Shown here: positions 21,178 to 30,955 of the stretch, piece by piece
Numbering within the stretch: the first letter of the stretch is position 1
Layout of the letters: each line of letters begins with the position of its first letter
Assembly (NCBI GenBank): GCA_933822405.4
Contig: CAKOGP040001814.1
Span: 186,001-250,000 of the forward strand
Length of the DNA stretch: 64,000 nt
Direction of reading: 5' to 3'
DNA from: Cylindrotheca closterium
Lineage: Eukaryota; Bacillariophyta; Bacillariophyceae; Bacillariales; Bacillariaceae
Made by a program: the position numbers and the translations under genes
Notes under the pieces: generated by a model
Databases searched by the model: none
What the model was told of the DNA's origin: nothing
Seen by the model: the letters and a program-made list of their open reading frames with translations, nothing else

Positions 21178-22214
21178 TCAATTCTGATTCTTGTTGCGGC
21201 GACGCAAGGTCATACGGTGCCTGGTCGTTGAAGCAGTCTTCATTCCAAAGCGCGTCTTGCGACGGGGAGGTTTGGAAGCTGCTGCAACCTGATCTTCCAA
21301 ATCCTCTACAAGATTGAATAAATTGTCTCGGTCTTCCTTCAACTGAGCTATTTCTTGAGACTGTACCATTACCATCTCTTTGAGTTCGCGAACGACTTCA
21401 AATGGGGCTTGGTAATATTTGGATTTTTCCTTGTCCTCTTCGGTGTAACGGATCTTGAGCACCGCCTTTTGGGGAGTTGGTGCATCGTAGAGGCGTCCGG
21501 CTCGTGGGTTGTGCAGTCTTCCAAGCTGACCACGAGAACCGGACGAATCAGCCATGCCGGTGACGTCAACATCATATCCGCGTCTCTCCCAATGATTTCG
21601 CAACTGGGTGGAAGACAGAGTACTACGTCCAGAGGAAGAGCTACTCTTGGGTTTGGTGGCGATGTTTGTCGGCACTGCTTGCCCAGAATGACGACTGGGG
21701 ATAGATGCGGCGACGTTCTGATTAGGAGCTTTGTTCTCCTCATCCGGGTCGTTACTACTACCGAGAGTAGCGGAGGATCCAACCGCTGCATTCTTGTAAG
21801 TATGAGTAGGGACAGAGGCCGTGGCGTCAAAGATGGTAAAGGGAGTATGTCCAGCCGATTCTTTGCGCACTCGGTCGAAATAGTTGGTAGAGTTGGGACT
21901 GTTCTGATTGTCATGGTGACCGTTACTCATTTTGGGAGTGTCAACCGCCTGGGTGTAGCTATGGATTTTGATGGCTTGTGGGCTGATGAAACCGACGTTT
22001 CGTCCTGTTTTAATGAAAGAAAGGGAGGAAACAAGGGATACAACGGGGGTTTAGTTGGAGAATCGTTGGAACGATGACATCGACCTCAACTTGTGGTTTC
22101 ACCCCGACACGCCGGATGTTTCAGGTTCCTCCTTTCTGTTGGCTTACCTTTAGCAGATGGTGACGAAATTGGAGGGCGACCTCCTTTGCTGTGATAAATC
22201 GATGTACTGATCAT
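21178..22214 (-). CDS. Coiled-coil protein with basic C-terminus
   Basis: Two exons, 22214-22148 and 22004-21178, with a 143-bp intron (donor GTAAGC, acceptor AAAACAG); product 297 residues. The joined N-terminus reads MISTSIYHSKGGRPPISSPSAK then GRNVGFISPQA, which stays in frame into the main exon, so this start is preferred to the internal ATG at 21930. Residues 1-200 are Ser/Asn-rich and disordered. About 215-265 (EVVRELKEMVMVQSQEIAQLKEDRD...LVEDLEDQ) is a leucine-heptad coiled coil. The end is very basic (RRKTRFGMK...LRRRNK). Probably a scaffold or nuclear protein; no family recognised. Confidence 0.65.
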
Positions 22215-22645
22215 TGTCTCAAGTCTAGAATGCAAAAGCTAACGATGAATAGTGAAACTGTTGTTGAAACAGATTTGTGTCGTTTCCTCAACCTTTTGGC
22301 TCGGCTGGAGTTTGACATCACTCCGATTCCTTCTTGAGCCGTTAGGTCCACACATCACTTAGCGTTTGATATAGTACATATTCATGTAGTGTAGTATTGC
22401 ATTGGTGTATGCACTTAAGAAGAAAAAGTGACCGTTGCTATTGCTTCAAGTTTGGCGGTTATTGCCAAATTTTGGAGTTTGGGGTTTATTTCGAGATTTA
22501 GAAGATATGGGAGCGCGCGGTCTGCCATCCACCTGCTTCAAGCTTCGTGGACAAATCGGGGAATTACGTTGCTTATCCCCCACAATATGACCCCAAGATC
22601 TCAGTCATCCAACATATATCGTACATACACAGTACAGTGCACATC
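22215..22645. other. Intergenic spacer, 431 bp
   Basis: No gene supported. It lies between divergent genes and probably holds their promoters; no TATA box is clear. Confidence 0.4.
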
Positions 22646-23023
22646 ATGTCATCCCGCTACCACAAGGTTTGGAATCTCTGCTTTAGACAAGGCAATTGGA
22701 AGGTACAAAGAGAAAATCGAGGCAAACCACCAACCCCTCTCGAACGGCTGCAGAATACCAGATCCGCCATGATCAAGAAACTCAAGAAATCAATAACTGC
22801 TGCCGATAGAAGTGCGGTGGATGATGTTGAACGGGGCATTCAACTAGTTCAAGCTATACTCACTAATAACGTACTATCAATATCATCCTTTCTTACCGGT
22901 ACATTATATGTGGAATGTTACGAAAGTAACATAAATACGGTACCGTTGCTCAAAATACATATGAATTTCGAGTCATCTGTGTCAAACGCACTGTTACTAT
23001 TGCCTTTTTGGCAGTATTTTTGA
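22646..23023 (+). pseudogene. Truncated copy of the IQ/LLHxDV array family
   Basis: This frame carries the first conserved block of the family found at 25.8, 28.6, 29.7, 35.7 and 37.1 kb: NTRSAMIKKLKKSITAADR followed by DVERGIQLVQAILTNN, comparable with ARTNMAKRLKESWSATDR and DIERNLQVIRAMLALN at 28.6 kb. After position about 22870 the similarity stops abruptly and the sequence becomes repeat-like, with a run-on tail (FLTGTLYVECYES) and a stop. The downstream W-xx-C-K and LLHxDV blocks are missing. It is most likely a 5' gene fragment cut by the repeat region that follows. Confidence 0.55.
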
Positions 23024-23220
23024 CGGTACCGTTGCTCGCTTTGTAACATGCCACGCAACATTTTCAAACAGAAATGTTACTCTTTGCCATAAATATTCGT
23101 GTCGTACCATAAGTAATTTTCAGGCAGGATATCCATCGCTCAAACAAAAAAGTTACTTTTCGCCTTAAATATTCTATCGTATCATAAGTAACTTTCTGAC
23201 AGTATATATTCATCACAAGA
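22880..23220. repeat. Imperfect tandem repeat array, about 76-86 bp period
   Basis: ACGGTACCGTTGCTC occurs at 22937-22951 and again at 23023-23037. GCC(A/T)TAAATATTC...ACCATAAGTAA(T/C)TTTC occurs near 23086 and 23162. Together these describe four or more diverged units that abut the truncated family gene. Confidence 0.6.
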
Positions 23221-23949
23221 CAGTATTATTCATCCACAATACAAAAATTACACTTTCTCGATCCTTCTTCTTTGAGAGATGCAGGGTCAAACAACTGCAG
23301 AAGAACAAGCAAATATGGACAGTGACGTCGTGATGGAGGAAGCAGCAGCCAATAACGACCATTCCGACGCTGGAAGGAGGCGCTTTGCACCACCAGAAGA
23401 CTAGGCTACTTGGCATTGGTATGCCATCAGATATAATCCACAGTGCCGCCCATACATTGCTGCCTGATATACAACAACCAGCCAAAAAAAGAGTGACGAC
23501 CAGTTGACGATTGATGAGGCTATTATTATAGACGGTGATGGGGGCTGGTGCTGGTGGAGGCGTGCTGGCAGGGAACTCAACTTAGGAGACTTGTTCTTCC
23601 AAAGCATCCAGATAAGTATCCAGCAACTGCAACAACAATTTAGCAACGTTGCTGCTCGATCAAACTGGGGAATCCATACCCTCCCCCCGAAATCCCAAAA
23701 GATGCCATGCCGCGCAACCACGTGCGCAGCTCCGGATTTTCAGAAAACGCGATGTGAGTGAGACCCGCATGCACATCGCGTCTATACTATACTGTAGCCA
23801 ATACAGTACTCGTAGATCAATATTGCAATCGCAGCAGTAACATCGAGAACGAATCTTCTTCTTCAATTAGACCTAATACTAGACAAGTTAGCTGGTAACA
23901 GTCATCAGTAGATATTCAAGGACACTTTTTAACCCGCAAATCGGAGACG
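23221..23949. other. Spacer without a clear gene
   Basis: A 41-codon frame at 23279-23404 (start MQGQTTAEEQ) and an 85-codon frame at 23504-23761 are open, but neither has a recognisable motif. Nothing here is supported as a gene. Confidence 0.35.
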
Positions 23950-24783
23950 ATGACATCCGGCGGATTGCGGAAGAATAGCGTTGAAGGTGGTGGGCGGTTT
24001 GAAAACCACAAGCCAGACAGTATCACCTTACTCTTACCTCCTGGAGACAATGATATCTCCAGTTCAAAAAAACACCAGTTATTGAAGTTGTGCGCAAAGA
24101 AAAGTGTACGACTCATGCGCTACATTGCAGCATTCTTTCTTTGGCAGTTTGCGATCCTACACTACCAAGCAATATCCCTACCAAGCAATATCCCTGTCGA
24201 AACCGAGAACCAGACCATCTCCAAGCAATATCTCGTTCCTATGAAAATAGATCACCACCAAGCAACATCCCTTCCCCACGAAAAAAGATCATTGGTTTGT
24301 GTCTCAAATTTGGTCTACCCAAAGGATTGGCACACAGTAGAGCTAAACGATGAATCTATATCGCGCATAAAGGCCTCGCCGAATCATCATCTGCAGCATG
24401 GATCGTGTGCTCGCTTTTGCAAAACGTTTTGCAGCAACGCAACGACTTTTAATAGCGTTAACTGCGCTCAATCTCAATACAAAGCCTCAACTGAATGTTG
24501 CGCTGGTCAAAAGTCTTCATTCAAGCAATTCCGTCAACTTCTCAAGACAGGCGACACATGCAACGCCACCAACTACTGTTGTCCTTACGAGAACGAATGC
24601 CTACTACTTGGGGAGGACACAAGTATCTTCGACATCGGAGCTGACAAGGGCGTCTGCCGCCGGCGGAAGTGCATTCCTAGCGATTTTTGCAACGATGAGG
24701 GAGATTGCTGTGATGGGGAGCAGTGTCACAATGGGAACGAAGTGGAGAGCTTTAATGGCCGTTGCTTTCGAGCCAACATCTAA
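23950..24783 (+). CDS. Type II membrane protein with Cys-rich outer domain
   Basis: A 277-residue protein of unknown function. A cytosolic N-terminus of about 50 residues is followed by one membrane segment (about 55-78, MRYIAAFFLWQFAILHY), fitting a signal anchor. The stem has short repeats (PSNIP, KQY, HHQAT) that match direct repeats of CCAAGCAATATC in the DNA at about 24165-24225. The outer C-terminal part (about 150-277) has more than twenty cysteines, including CCPYENEC and CIPSDFCNDEGDCCDGEQC, a spacing like small disulfide-knot domains. It sits inside the IQ-family array but is unrelated to it. Possibly a surface protein. Confidence 0.6.
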   Translation: MTSGGLRKNSVEGGGRFENHKPDSITLLLPPGDNDISSSKKHQLLKLCAKKSVRLMRYIAAFFLWQFAILHYQAISLPSNIPVETENQTISKQYLVPMKIDHHQATSLPHEKRSLVCVSNLVYPKDWHTVELNDESISRIKASPNHHLQHGSCARFCKTFCSNATTFNSVNCAQSQYKASTECCAGQKSSFKQFRQLLKTGDTCNATNYCCPYENECLLLGEDTSIFDIGADKGVCRRRKCIPSDFCNDEGDCCDGEQCHNGNEVESFNGRCFRANI

Positions 24784-25789
24784 CTTACTAAAATGTCTCC
24801 CTTATTCATTGGGAAGCGTCGGCGTCGCATGCGAGCAACGCTGCCAGTCTCATTTCGTAGCTCTTGTTGTTCTTTCTGGGGCTTTGATGCTTGCGACGGC
24901 ATTAGAACGCGTGTCACACGAAGCAAGTGGACAATGCGAAAGGCTTGCAATGGAACATGATTGGGGTCGTCTGCGTTTTGCAGTTGCCTTCCTAAGAGTC
25001 CGTTTTGTAACTTTTGTGCCACTGGCAATGCTAGTTGGTGTCGCCGTCATCGGACTTGCTCGGCGTGAGGGATGGGCAAAGGAGACGTTGCATGCACGCC
25101 ATTTGCTGTGAAGGGCCTTGACTATTCCGGTTACCTGGCGATACTTACCATGTAGTCTACAGCTAGAGTATCGGTCAAACCTCCAGCACAGGCTTCGGAA
25201 GAATGAACGAACTGAAATGCAAAGGCTGCACGGGTATCTGGATGGTCCAAATATGCTCATAGGAACTGCTTTGAAGCAATCTCGCTTGACCAACTACCCC
25301 ACAGGTTTTATGGGGAAATATCGGAGTAGAATGACCCAGACAGCAGTCAACCATTTCCTTTCCTGTTGAGCTACAGTCTACATTATCCTGAAGATGAACG
25401 GTCAGAGAGGAGTGGGAACGAAATGGGCACCATCATCTCAGAGTATTCATCACCACCGGAATCTGGAATTCTTTTTTTCGTAACTTTTCTATACGGTCAG
25501 CTGGGTAGAGTTCTCAAACACTTTTTGGAAGACATACTGTGTGATGCGGCAGTCATATGTCTTCATCTACAGTACACAGTGCAGTATCCGCCTCCCAACC
25601 TCATCACTGTACCAGGTACTGTAGCTCTCCCGCTGACACATACTGTCAAGGGTGGAGATGAATCACCTGGTGGATAGAGCAATTGGAAGTTAAGGCGAAA
25701 GCGAAATTGGTGAAAGTGGTCGACTATTATACAACCAAGAATCTTAAATCCAACAATACGACTGCTCGGCAACAGCATTCCACGTTTGA
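24784..25789. other. Intergenic spacer, about 1 kb
   Basis: No gene supported. Overlapping open frames on both strands (for example 24850-25293 minus) have no motifs. If the next gene has a first exon, it should lie near the right end of this stretch. Confidence 0.35.
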
Positions 25790-25792
25790 TAT

Positions 25793-26671
25793 GTGCAGAA
25801 CTCCGATGAAGGAGACACCGAATATGAACATGCACTGAAACGAAGGAAACTACTAGTTTCCGAGTTGGAGCGCAAGCAAGATGCTGCAAGGGTAGATACA
25901 AGTATCAAGTCAAACATGAGGGCAATCCGTGCAATTCTGACAACAAACAACGAAATCTGGGATCGTTGCAAAGGTTCCATAACGGTTCAGCCATCGGCAA
26001 CACACAAATCTGCAACATTTACGCGATATGAATACAATTTTGCAAAGGCTTTGAAGGTCACCGAGGATGGATCACTACAGGTTAAAACTGAAGCTGAACG
26101 TTCCGATTTGGAGTTTGACCTTTCTCTGTTGGGAGGACTCCCTGATGAAATCAGTCTTCTCTCGCCCCCTTTTCTCAAGGATGATGATGGCAATCAAACT
26201 GTGTTCGTCGACTACGAAGCATACTTTGAAAAAACGAGCATCCTACACGACAGTGTAATAGGACCTTTTCTTGTCGAGTTAAAAACCCACCTAGAGAATG
26301 TACAAGTATGCTTGGGTGAGATTGATTCCTGGCTCATGTTCCCACAAGACACTACTTCTTTTCTTGAAAGCGTGTTCAAGGTCGCACTGGAAACGCCGAC
26401 AGAGGAGCACATTGAAAAATGCAGCTTCAGTTCAAGCCATCCAAAGAGGACTTGTCGCTGCCACTACGCCTATAGTCGTCACTCCACAAGCCAACGCTGT
26501 CCATTGAAACCTAGGCAGAAGTTCAAGTGTGGTGGGTGCAAAGACAATAAAGTGGCTTGTCTCGGCACATTCCATTCGCTACCCGGAATGTTCGACACTG
26601 AGTTTGACCTTACCAATGATTTGCACCGAAGGCGACTGCAGCACTTTGTTGCTTTCATGAACGAAAAGTAG
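25793..26671 (+). CDS. IQ/LLHxDV-family protein, copy without IQ motif and without a clear start
   Basis: The frame encodes about 290 residues of the array family: NMRAIRAILTTNNEIWDRCK, then TFTRYEYNF, VFVDYEAYFEKTSILHDSV, GPFLVELKTHLENVQV and a final FDLTNDLHRRRLQHFVAFM. There is no ATG at its head; a stop lies just upstream and the first ATG (25916) is inside the conserved block. TGTGCAG at 25792-25798 is a possible splice acceptor, so an upstream exon may supply the start; otherwise this is a pseudogene. A basic Cys/His-rich insert (about residues 205-250: CRCHYAYSRHS...KCGGCKDNKVAC) is unique to this copy. No IQ motif is visible. Confidence 0.6.
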   Translation: MQNSDEGDTEYEHALKRRKLLVSELERKQDAARVDTSIKSNMRAIRAILTTNNEIWDRCKGSITVQPSATHKSATFTRYEYNFAKALKVTEDGSLQVKTEAERSDLEFDLSLLGGLPDEISLLSPPFLKDDDGNQTVFVDYEAYFEKTSILHDSVIGPFLVELKTHLENVQVCLGEIDSWLMFPQDTTSFLESVFKVALETPTEEHIEKCSFSSSHPKRTCRCHYAYSRHSTSQRCPLKPRQKFKCGGCKDNKVACLGTFHSLPGMFDTEFDLTNDLHRRRLQHFVAFMNEK

Positions 26672-27381
26672 ACTATCTTCATAGTATACGGCGCTGGGAA
26701 TGAAGATAGCTAGATAGATAAAAGCTGTTTGAAGAACTGTTTGAATACACAGCGATAACACTTGTACTCTGCACTATTCTTTCTACGATGTGATAGTATA
26801 CAACACTAACTATAATAAATAAAACATGCAATTTCTCAAGATTGGGTTGTCGCCCGCACAATGAATGCACACATGTTTAGGACGTTTTGTATGGATCCAA
26901 ATATCGATCGTTATATATATTAAGGACTTTCGCAAGAGAGGGAGAGGAAGAAAAGACATCAATGGCGGTCTCGCTTCAATCAAAATGCTTCTTGTCCCAA
27001 ACCAGTAACGATACTACTAGCTACTATTCAAAAATTCTAGGGGGCTTGCTAGATACCGGTACCGGTACACATACACTACCCATACCAGTATGCGGTTTGA
27101 AGAACAGTTTGAATCCACATTGATACCTGTACCAGTACTGGCTGGTACGAGTACTTCCACAATTCATTCTAGTCTACCATCTAGTAATAAAATATTCTAC
27201 ATCGTATCGCATACTTGACTACCAAATATCGCAACTTCAACGTCCGATTGATTGATGATTCATTCGTCCGATTTTTCCACAAAAAAAACGGTATTCTCAT
27301 TCAGCAAAACGGAACCTGGTCCCGCACCTTCGTGCCATTTTTCGTCACCTATCTACCTATAAAATGCCTGCTTTCAGAAAT
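26672..27381. repeat. Duplicated intergenic block (copy A) with gene relic
   Basis: Sequence 26830-27180 matches 27880-28285 with many small changes. Shared words include CAAGATTGGGTT, GTTTAGGAC, AGGGAGAGG, AACAGTTTGAATCCACA, CGGTACCGGTAC/TGGTACCGGTAC and ATTCTA(G)TCTACCA. The left end (26830-26880) is therefore a relic of the 3' coding end of the small membrane protein gene at 27489-27992. A third partial copy of the TTTGAAGAAC-GTTTGAAT segment lies at 26727-26760. A GTACCGGTAC palindrome is at 27059-27068. Confidence 0.65.
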
Positions 27382-27488
27382 GGCGGAGAATCATGATGCT
27401 GCTTTCAGACATGGCGGAGAACCATCAACAACTTCCATGCTTGAAGAAGGCGGGACACATATCACCACCATCTCGGAAGCATTGAATA

Positions 27489-27992
27489 ATGGGGCAGAAT
27501 ATTTCAGCAACGTTGAATCCTAACAATGACCCGGTAATCTGGCTAACGGGACGATCACCTTGTGTTGAATCATCTCCTAGGTTTCCATTTGATGATAAGC
27601 CAGACGAGATAAGCGACCAGGGTCTCTGGGATCGCTTTGGAAAGGGCGTTGACCAGCACCTACCAAAGCTCAACCCGTACCTGAAACCCATACTAATTCT
27701 CGATGTCTTCGCTGTCATTTGCATTTTCATCCTGTTTGCGACAACGTCATCAAATTGGGTCGGGGTTGCATTGATCCCAGTGTTCATTCTTTTCTTTGTT
27801 GGAATGTCCATAAACATTGAAAAAAACAAAGCTGTCGACAAGTCGATTGAAGATCTTTGCGGTCAATACAACGTGGAATTTGTCAAGATTGGGTTTTCGC
27901 CGGTCTATCGCACAATGCATACAGGCTTATGCAAACCCAAAGGGGCAAGACCAACCAGAATGATTGTCTTTCGACCGGCCTCCCGTGTTTAG
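27489..27992 (+). CDS. Small two-pass membrane protein, possible N-myristoylation
   Basis: A 167-residue protein. It starts MGQNIS, which fits the N-myristoylation form M-G-x-x-x-S. Two membrane segments are seen at about 67-85 (ILILDVFAVICIFILFATT) and 88-107 (WVGVALIPVFILFFVGMSI). The C-terminal ~55 residues are cytosolic and basic, ending KPKGARPTRMIVFRPASRV. An overlapping frame upstream (ATG at 27382, ending 27523) encodes 47 residues that also look protein-like, so the true N-terminus could be longer if a splice or frameshift joins them. A decayed relic of its 3' end lies at 26830-26880. Family not recognised. Confidence 0.55.
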   Translation: MGQNISATLNPNNDPVIWLTGRSPCVESSPRFPFDDKPDEISDQGLWDRFGKGVDQHLPKLNPYLKPILILDVFAVICIFILFATTSSNWVGVALIPVFILFFVGMSINIEKNKAVDKSIEDLCGQYNVEFVKIGFSPVYRTMHTGLCKPKGARPTRMIVFRPASRV

Positions 27993-28561
27993 GACAATTT
28001 GGATGTATCTTTATACCAGTATCGATTGGATTTAAATGTGCGGACTTTGACAAGACAGGGAGAGGGAGAGAAAAGACAATGGTGGTCTCGGACTCCTACT
28101 AGCTCAATCAACATCTTGTCCAAAACCAGCAATAAACCTAGCTACTTTTTAAAAATACAAGGAACTTGCTTGATACATACTGTGTATATATCCAGGAACA
28201 GTTTGAATCCACAGTCAATGATAGCACATACTATGGTATCTGGTACCGGTACTCTTCACGATTGATTCTTCTATTCTACCAGTACGTGTACATCGCAGAT
28301 TGCGATCTCATTCGCAATATTAAAAAACGACTGACTCATCCGATTAAATCACCCCATCAAAATGCCCCGAACAACTTATTATTCTCCCTTCCCCACCACC
28401 GACTTTTAAATTTTCATTCTAAATAATTGCGCACGCACGGCATGTAGTGCAAAAAGTAACGATCAGAAACAAAGAACCACAAGAAGGTTTGAACACACAT
28501 TCATCTCTACCGTTGCATAAGGTGAAGTCAGTAGTCAGCAGTGCTATATACGCTCTACAAT
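27993..28561. repeat. Duplicated intergenic block (copy B)
   Basis: Positions 27993-28285 are the partner of the block at 26880-27180. GGTACCGGTAC is at 28242-28252. The rest (28286-28561) is the 5' region of the next family gene, with no other gene seen. Confidence 0.6.
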
Positions 28562-29329
28562 ATGATGACATCAACTCACAAGAGGCCACGGGCGTGCTTG
28601 TCGGATTCGAATTCGACAGCTGCGGGAGGGCAGCTCATTCAATCCGTGGCCAATGCTAGAACCAACATGGCCAAACGATTGAAGGAATCCTGGTCCGCAA
28701 CAGACAGGACCAACCCAGATATTGAACGAAACCTACAGGTAATTCGTGCCATGTTGGCACTCAACAGCGAAATATGGGAACGCTGCAAACTTCACATGGA
28801 GCCATTTACCATTTCGGAGGATTGGGCCACCTTTCAGCGACAACAGTTCAAGGTCATCCGGGCTGGCAGCCATTTTGCTGGTGAACTCAGTTTTTCAGCA
28901 TTTTATGAAACAGAGAAGAAAACCTTTAATATTGCCCCGCTCTGTATATGCCCCACGAATATTGCGATATTTCAATTTGAGTATCTTTCCTATCCAGTCA
29001 ATCCCAGATTTGTGGATTTTGAGGCTCTCGTGGAGCGGGCACTTCTTCTGCACGATGATGTTTTGGAACCGTTCTTGGTTGAGCTAAAGAAACACATTGA
29101 AAGCATACAAGTTGTTTTGGGAACTATTGAGGAGTGGTTGCATGAGCGACTGACGGTATCTGACTTTATTGAATCATCCTTTGGAGTCGATCTCACGCAT
29201 ACATTTGGGGGTTCCGGTGAACGGAAACTTAGAACATGCAGAGTATCGGGCTCTCATGTAGCAGAGTTCCAAGTGGTCAAAGAGAGCGAGAGAATGCGTC
29301 TGACAAAGTTCCTTGATTTCATTTCGTGA
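28562..29329 (+). CDS. IQ/LLHxDV-family protein, degenerate IQ
   Basis: A 255-residue protein from the ATG at 28562 (MMTSTHKRPR). It carries the array-family domain: DIERNLQVIRAMLALNSEIWERCK, TFQRQQFKV, RFVDFEALVERALLLHDDV, EPFLVELKKHIESIQVVL, EEWLHE and FIESSFGV, ending MRLTKFLDFIS. Where the longer members have an IQ motif this one has L-I-Q-S-V-A-N-A-R, a remnant that lacks the R-G-xxx-R half. No signal peptide or membrane segment; probably cytosolic or nuclear. Helix content in the second half looks high. The biochemical role is unknown; see the three 303-305-residue copies for comparison. Confidence 0.7.
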   Translation: MMTSTHKRPRACLSDSNSTAAGGQLIQSVANARTNMAKRLKESWSATDRTNPDIERNLQVIRAMLALNSEIWERCKLHMEPFTISEDWATFQRQQFKVIRAGSHFAGELSFSAFYETEKKTFNIAPLCICPTNIAIFQFEYLSYPVNPRFVDFEALVERALLLHDDVLEPFLVELKKHIESIQVVLGTIEEWLHERLTVSDFIESSFGVDLTHTFGGSGERKLRTCRVSGSHVAEFQVVKESERMRLTKFLDFIS

Positions 29330-29724
29330 ACTGCTGGGGATAGGTGTATTTATGTTTCATGCTGAAGCGATCATGAATTTTCTATCGTCATCGATCAAAG
29401 ACGTGAAGAATGGATAAAATAGAAAGAACTACTATTGCTATGAAGTGCTCTAGTGCCACCATTCATTTGAAAATAGGAAATTGGAGTTTCACCCATGAAA
29501 ATATATCACATGAAATTTAGAACCGACGGTTATGGAGAGGTTTTTCGGTGCGTTGGAACGCACAAAAAGAAAAAATCTCATTCGCCATCCACCTCACACT
29601 TTCCCAAATTTCAACGGCATACTGTTCTTCTACCCATCTTCCAGTCTCAACCAACGACTAATAAGAAAGCAACAGCAACAGCAACAACAACAACAACAAC
29701 AACAACAACATCAGCACTGAAAGA
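29330..29724. other. Intergenic spacer with (CAA)n leader
   Basis: No gene supported. A run of CAA/GCA triplets at about 29668-29710 lies directly before the next start codon, probably in its 5' leader. Confidence 0.5.
29668..29710. repeat. (CAA)n/(CAG) microsatellite
   Basis: About fourteen CAA or GCA/CAG-phase triplets in the probable 5' leader of the IQ-family gene at 29725. Confidence 0.8.
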
Positions 29725-30636
29725 ATGCCATCTCTTTTCAGAATATGCAATGTCTTTGGCGCCGTTCCAGACTGTGGCGACCAATGGAACATTGTCAAAG
29801 GAGCCTTCCACCACATCAAGGGTTCCTCCAAACACGATGACGACAACATGACTGTCAATACAGAAGCCAGCGAAGACCCGATCAATGATAAAATTGAGTC
29901 CGCAGTGCTCATCCAGGCCCACGTCCGAGGTATGATGACACGCCTCACGATTCTAAAACGGCTCAAGATGGAAAAGAGAGCACGGATCGAGGCCAACCTC
30001 GAAGAAATTCACGAGATCCTAAAGACCAACAAACAGCTCTACAATCGATGCAAACCAAATATTCGAGGAGGAAGGGGACTTCCAAGAACAGTCATCACAA
30101 GGATAGGCTTCGTATCTGTGCTTGCCACAACAAGAAATAATTCGTTGAGGCTTACCACTCGCGCAGAGCGACAATACCAATCATTTGACACCAGGTGCAT
30201 GTCCGAGCTACCCAAAAAGATTGATGGCATCTTTGAAGTTGATCGTGGAGATCAAGGCTTTATTGATTACAGTGCTTTGCTGGAAAAGCTGTTGCTCTTC
30301 CACGATGATATTCTGGAGTTGATTTTGGAACTATTCAAGACTCAGCTCCAGTCTGTAACCGAGACTCTCGCCGAAATCTACGAATGGATTCATGAAGTAA
30401 ATACTCACACAGAGTACCTTCAAGATACATTTGACCTTGGCGATGAATTGGAGCTTCCGGAAGAATGTCAACTGGGCGCAACCAGTGGGTCATCTGCATC
30501 CCTCGTCCAGACCCTAAAGGTGATCAACTTCGATAGGAGCATGCGAATGACAGCTGCATTTGATATCCAACAAGAGCGAGATCAGAACAGACTGCACGAA
30601 TTTCTGAAGTTCCTTCAAGAAGACCAAACGCCGTAA
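29725..30636 (+). CDS. IQ-motif protein of the LLHxDV array family (copy at 29.7 kb)
   Basis: A 303-residue protein (MPSLFRICNVFG start). The IQ motif IQAHVRGMMTR is at residues 63-73 and fits IQxxxRGxxxR exactly, so binding of calmodulin or a centrin-like protein is expected from established motif knowledge. The conserved unknown domain follows: RIEANLEEIHEILKTNKQLYNRCK, TRIGFVSV, GFIDYSALLEKLLLFHDDI, ELFKTQLQSV and EWIHE. It ends with the family C-terminal motif FDIQQERDQNRLHEFLKFLQ. It lacks a signal peptide and membrane segments. It is one of three full-length members on the same strand, together with 35745 and 37123. Confidence 0.75.
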   Translation: MPSLFRICNVFGAVPDCGDQWNIVKGAFHHIKGSSKHDDDNMTVNTEASEDPINDKIESAVLIQAHVRGMMTRLTILKRLKMEKRARIEANLEEIHEILKTNKQLYNRCKPNIRGGRGLPRTVITRIGFVSVLATTRNNSLRLTTRAERQYQSFDTRCMSELPKKIDGIFEVDRGDQGFIDYSALLEKLLLFHDDILELILELFKTQLQSVTETLAEIYEWIHEVNTHTEYLQDTFDLGDELELPEECQLGATSGSSASLVQTLKVINFDRSMRMTAAFDIQQERDQNRLHEFLKFLQEDQTP

Positions 30637-30955
30637 CCTTCTAAGGTTGCAAAGTAGTACTAGCAGGACTCGTCATGTGGTGCTGGGGTCACGCTGAATA
30701 ACTGATCTACGACACGAATCACATCTGACTCTCTAGCATCCAGCACACTAAATTTCAAAAGACTAGACTTCACTTTGTACAAATGCACGTTATGAGTATC
30801 CAATTCACAGACTGCTACAGGGGCATGTTGATGATAATATCTAATGTATCATTGTCACGTGACTTGACGGACTCGTTGGATTCCTTTGACATGACAGTTC
30901 ATTCCCACAGCGCGGTTTCGTTTGTGCAATCAACACATAGTCAAAGCAACACGCA
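30637..30955. other. Intergenic spacer, 319 bp
   Basis: No gene supported; 5' region of the large LRR membrane protein gene. Confidence 0.4.

Noticed and set aside
23279..23404. 41-codon frame (MQGQTTAEEQ...)
   Set aside because: Acidic and open but too short, with no support other than an ATG and stop.
24398..25111. 237-codon frame overlapping the Cys-rich membrane protein
   Set aside because: It shares most of its length with the better supported frame at 23950-24783 and its translation shows no domain, signal or repeat.
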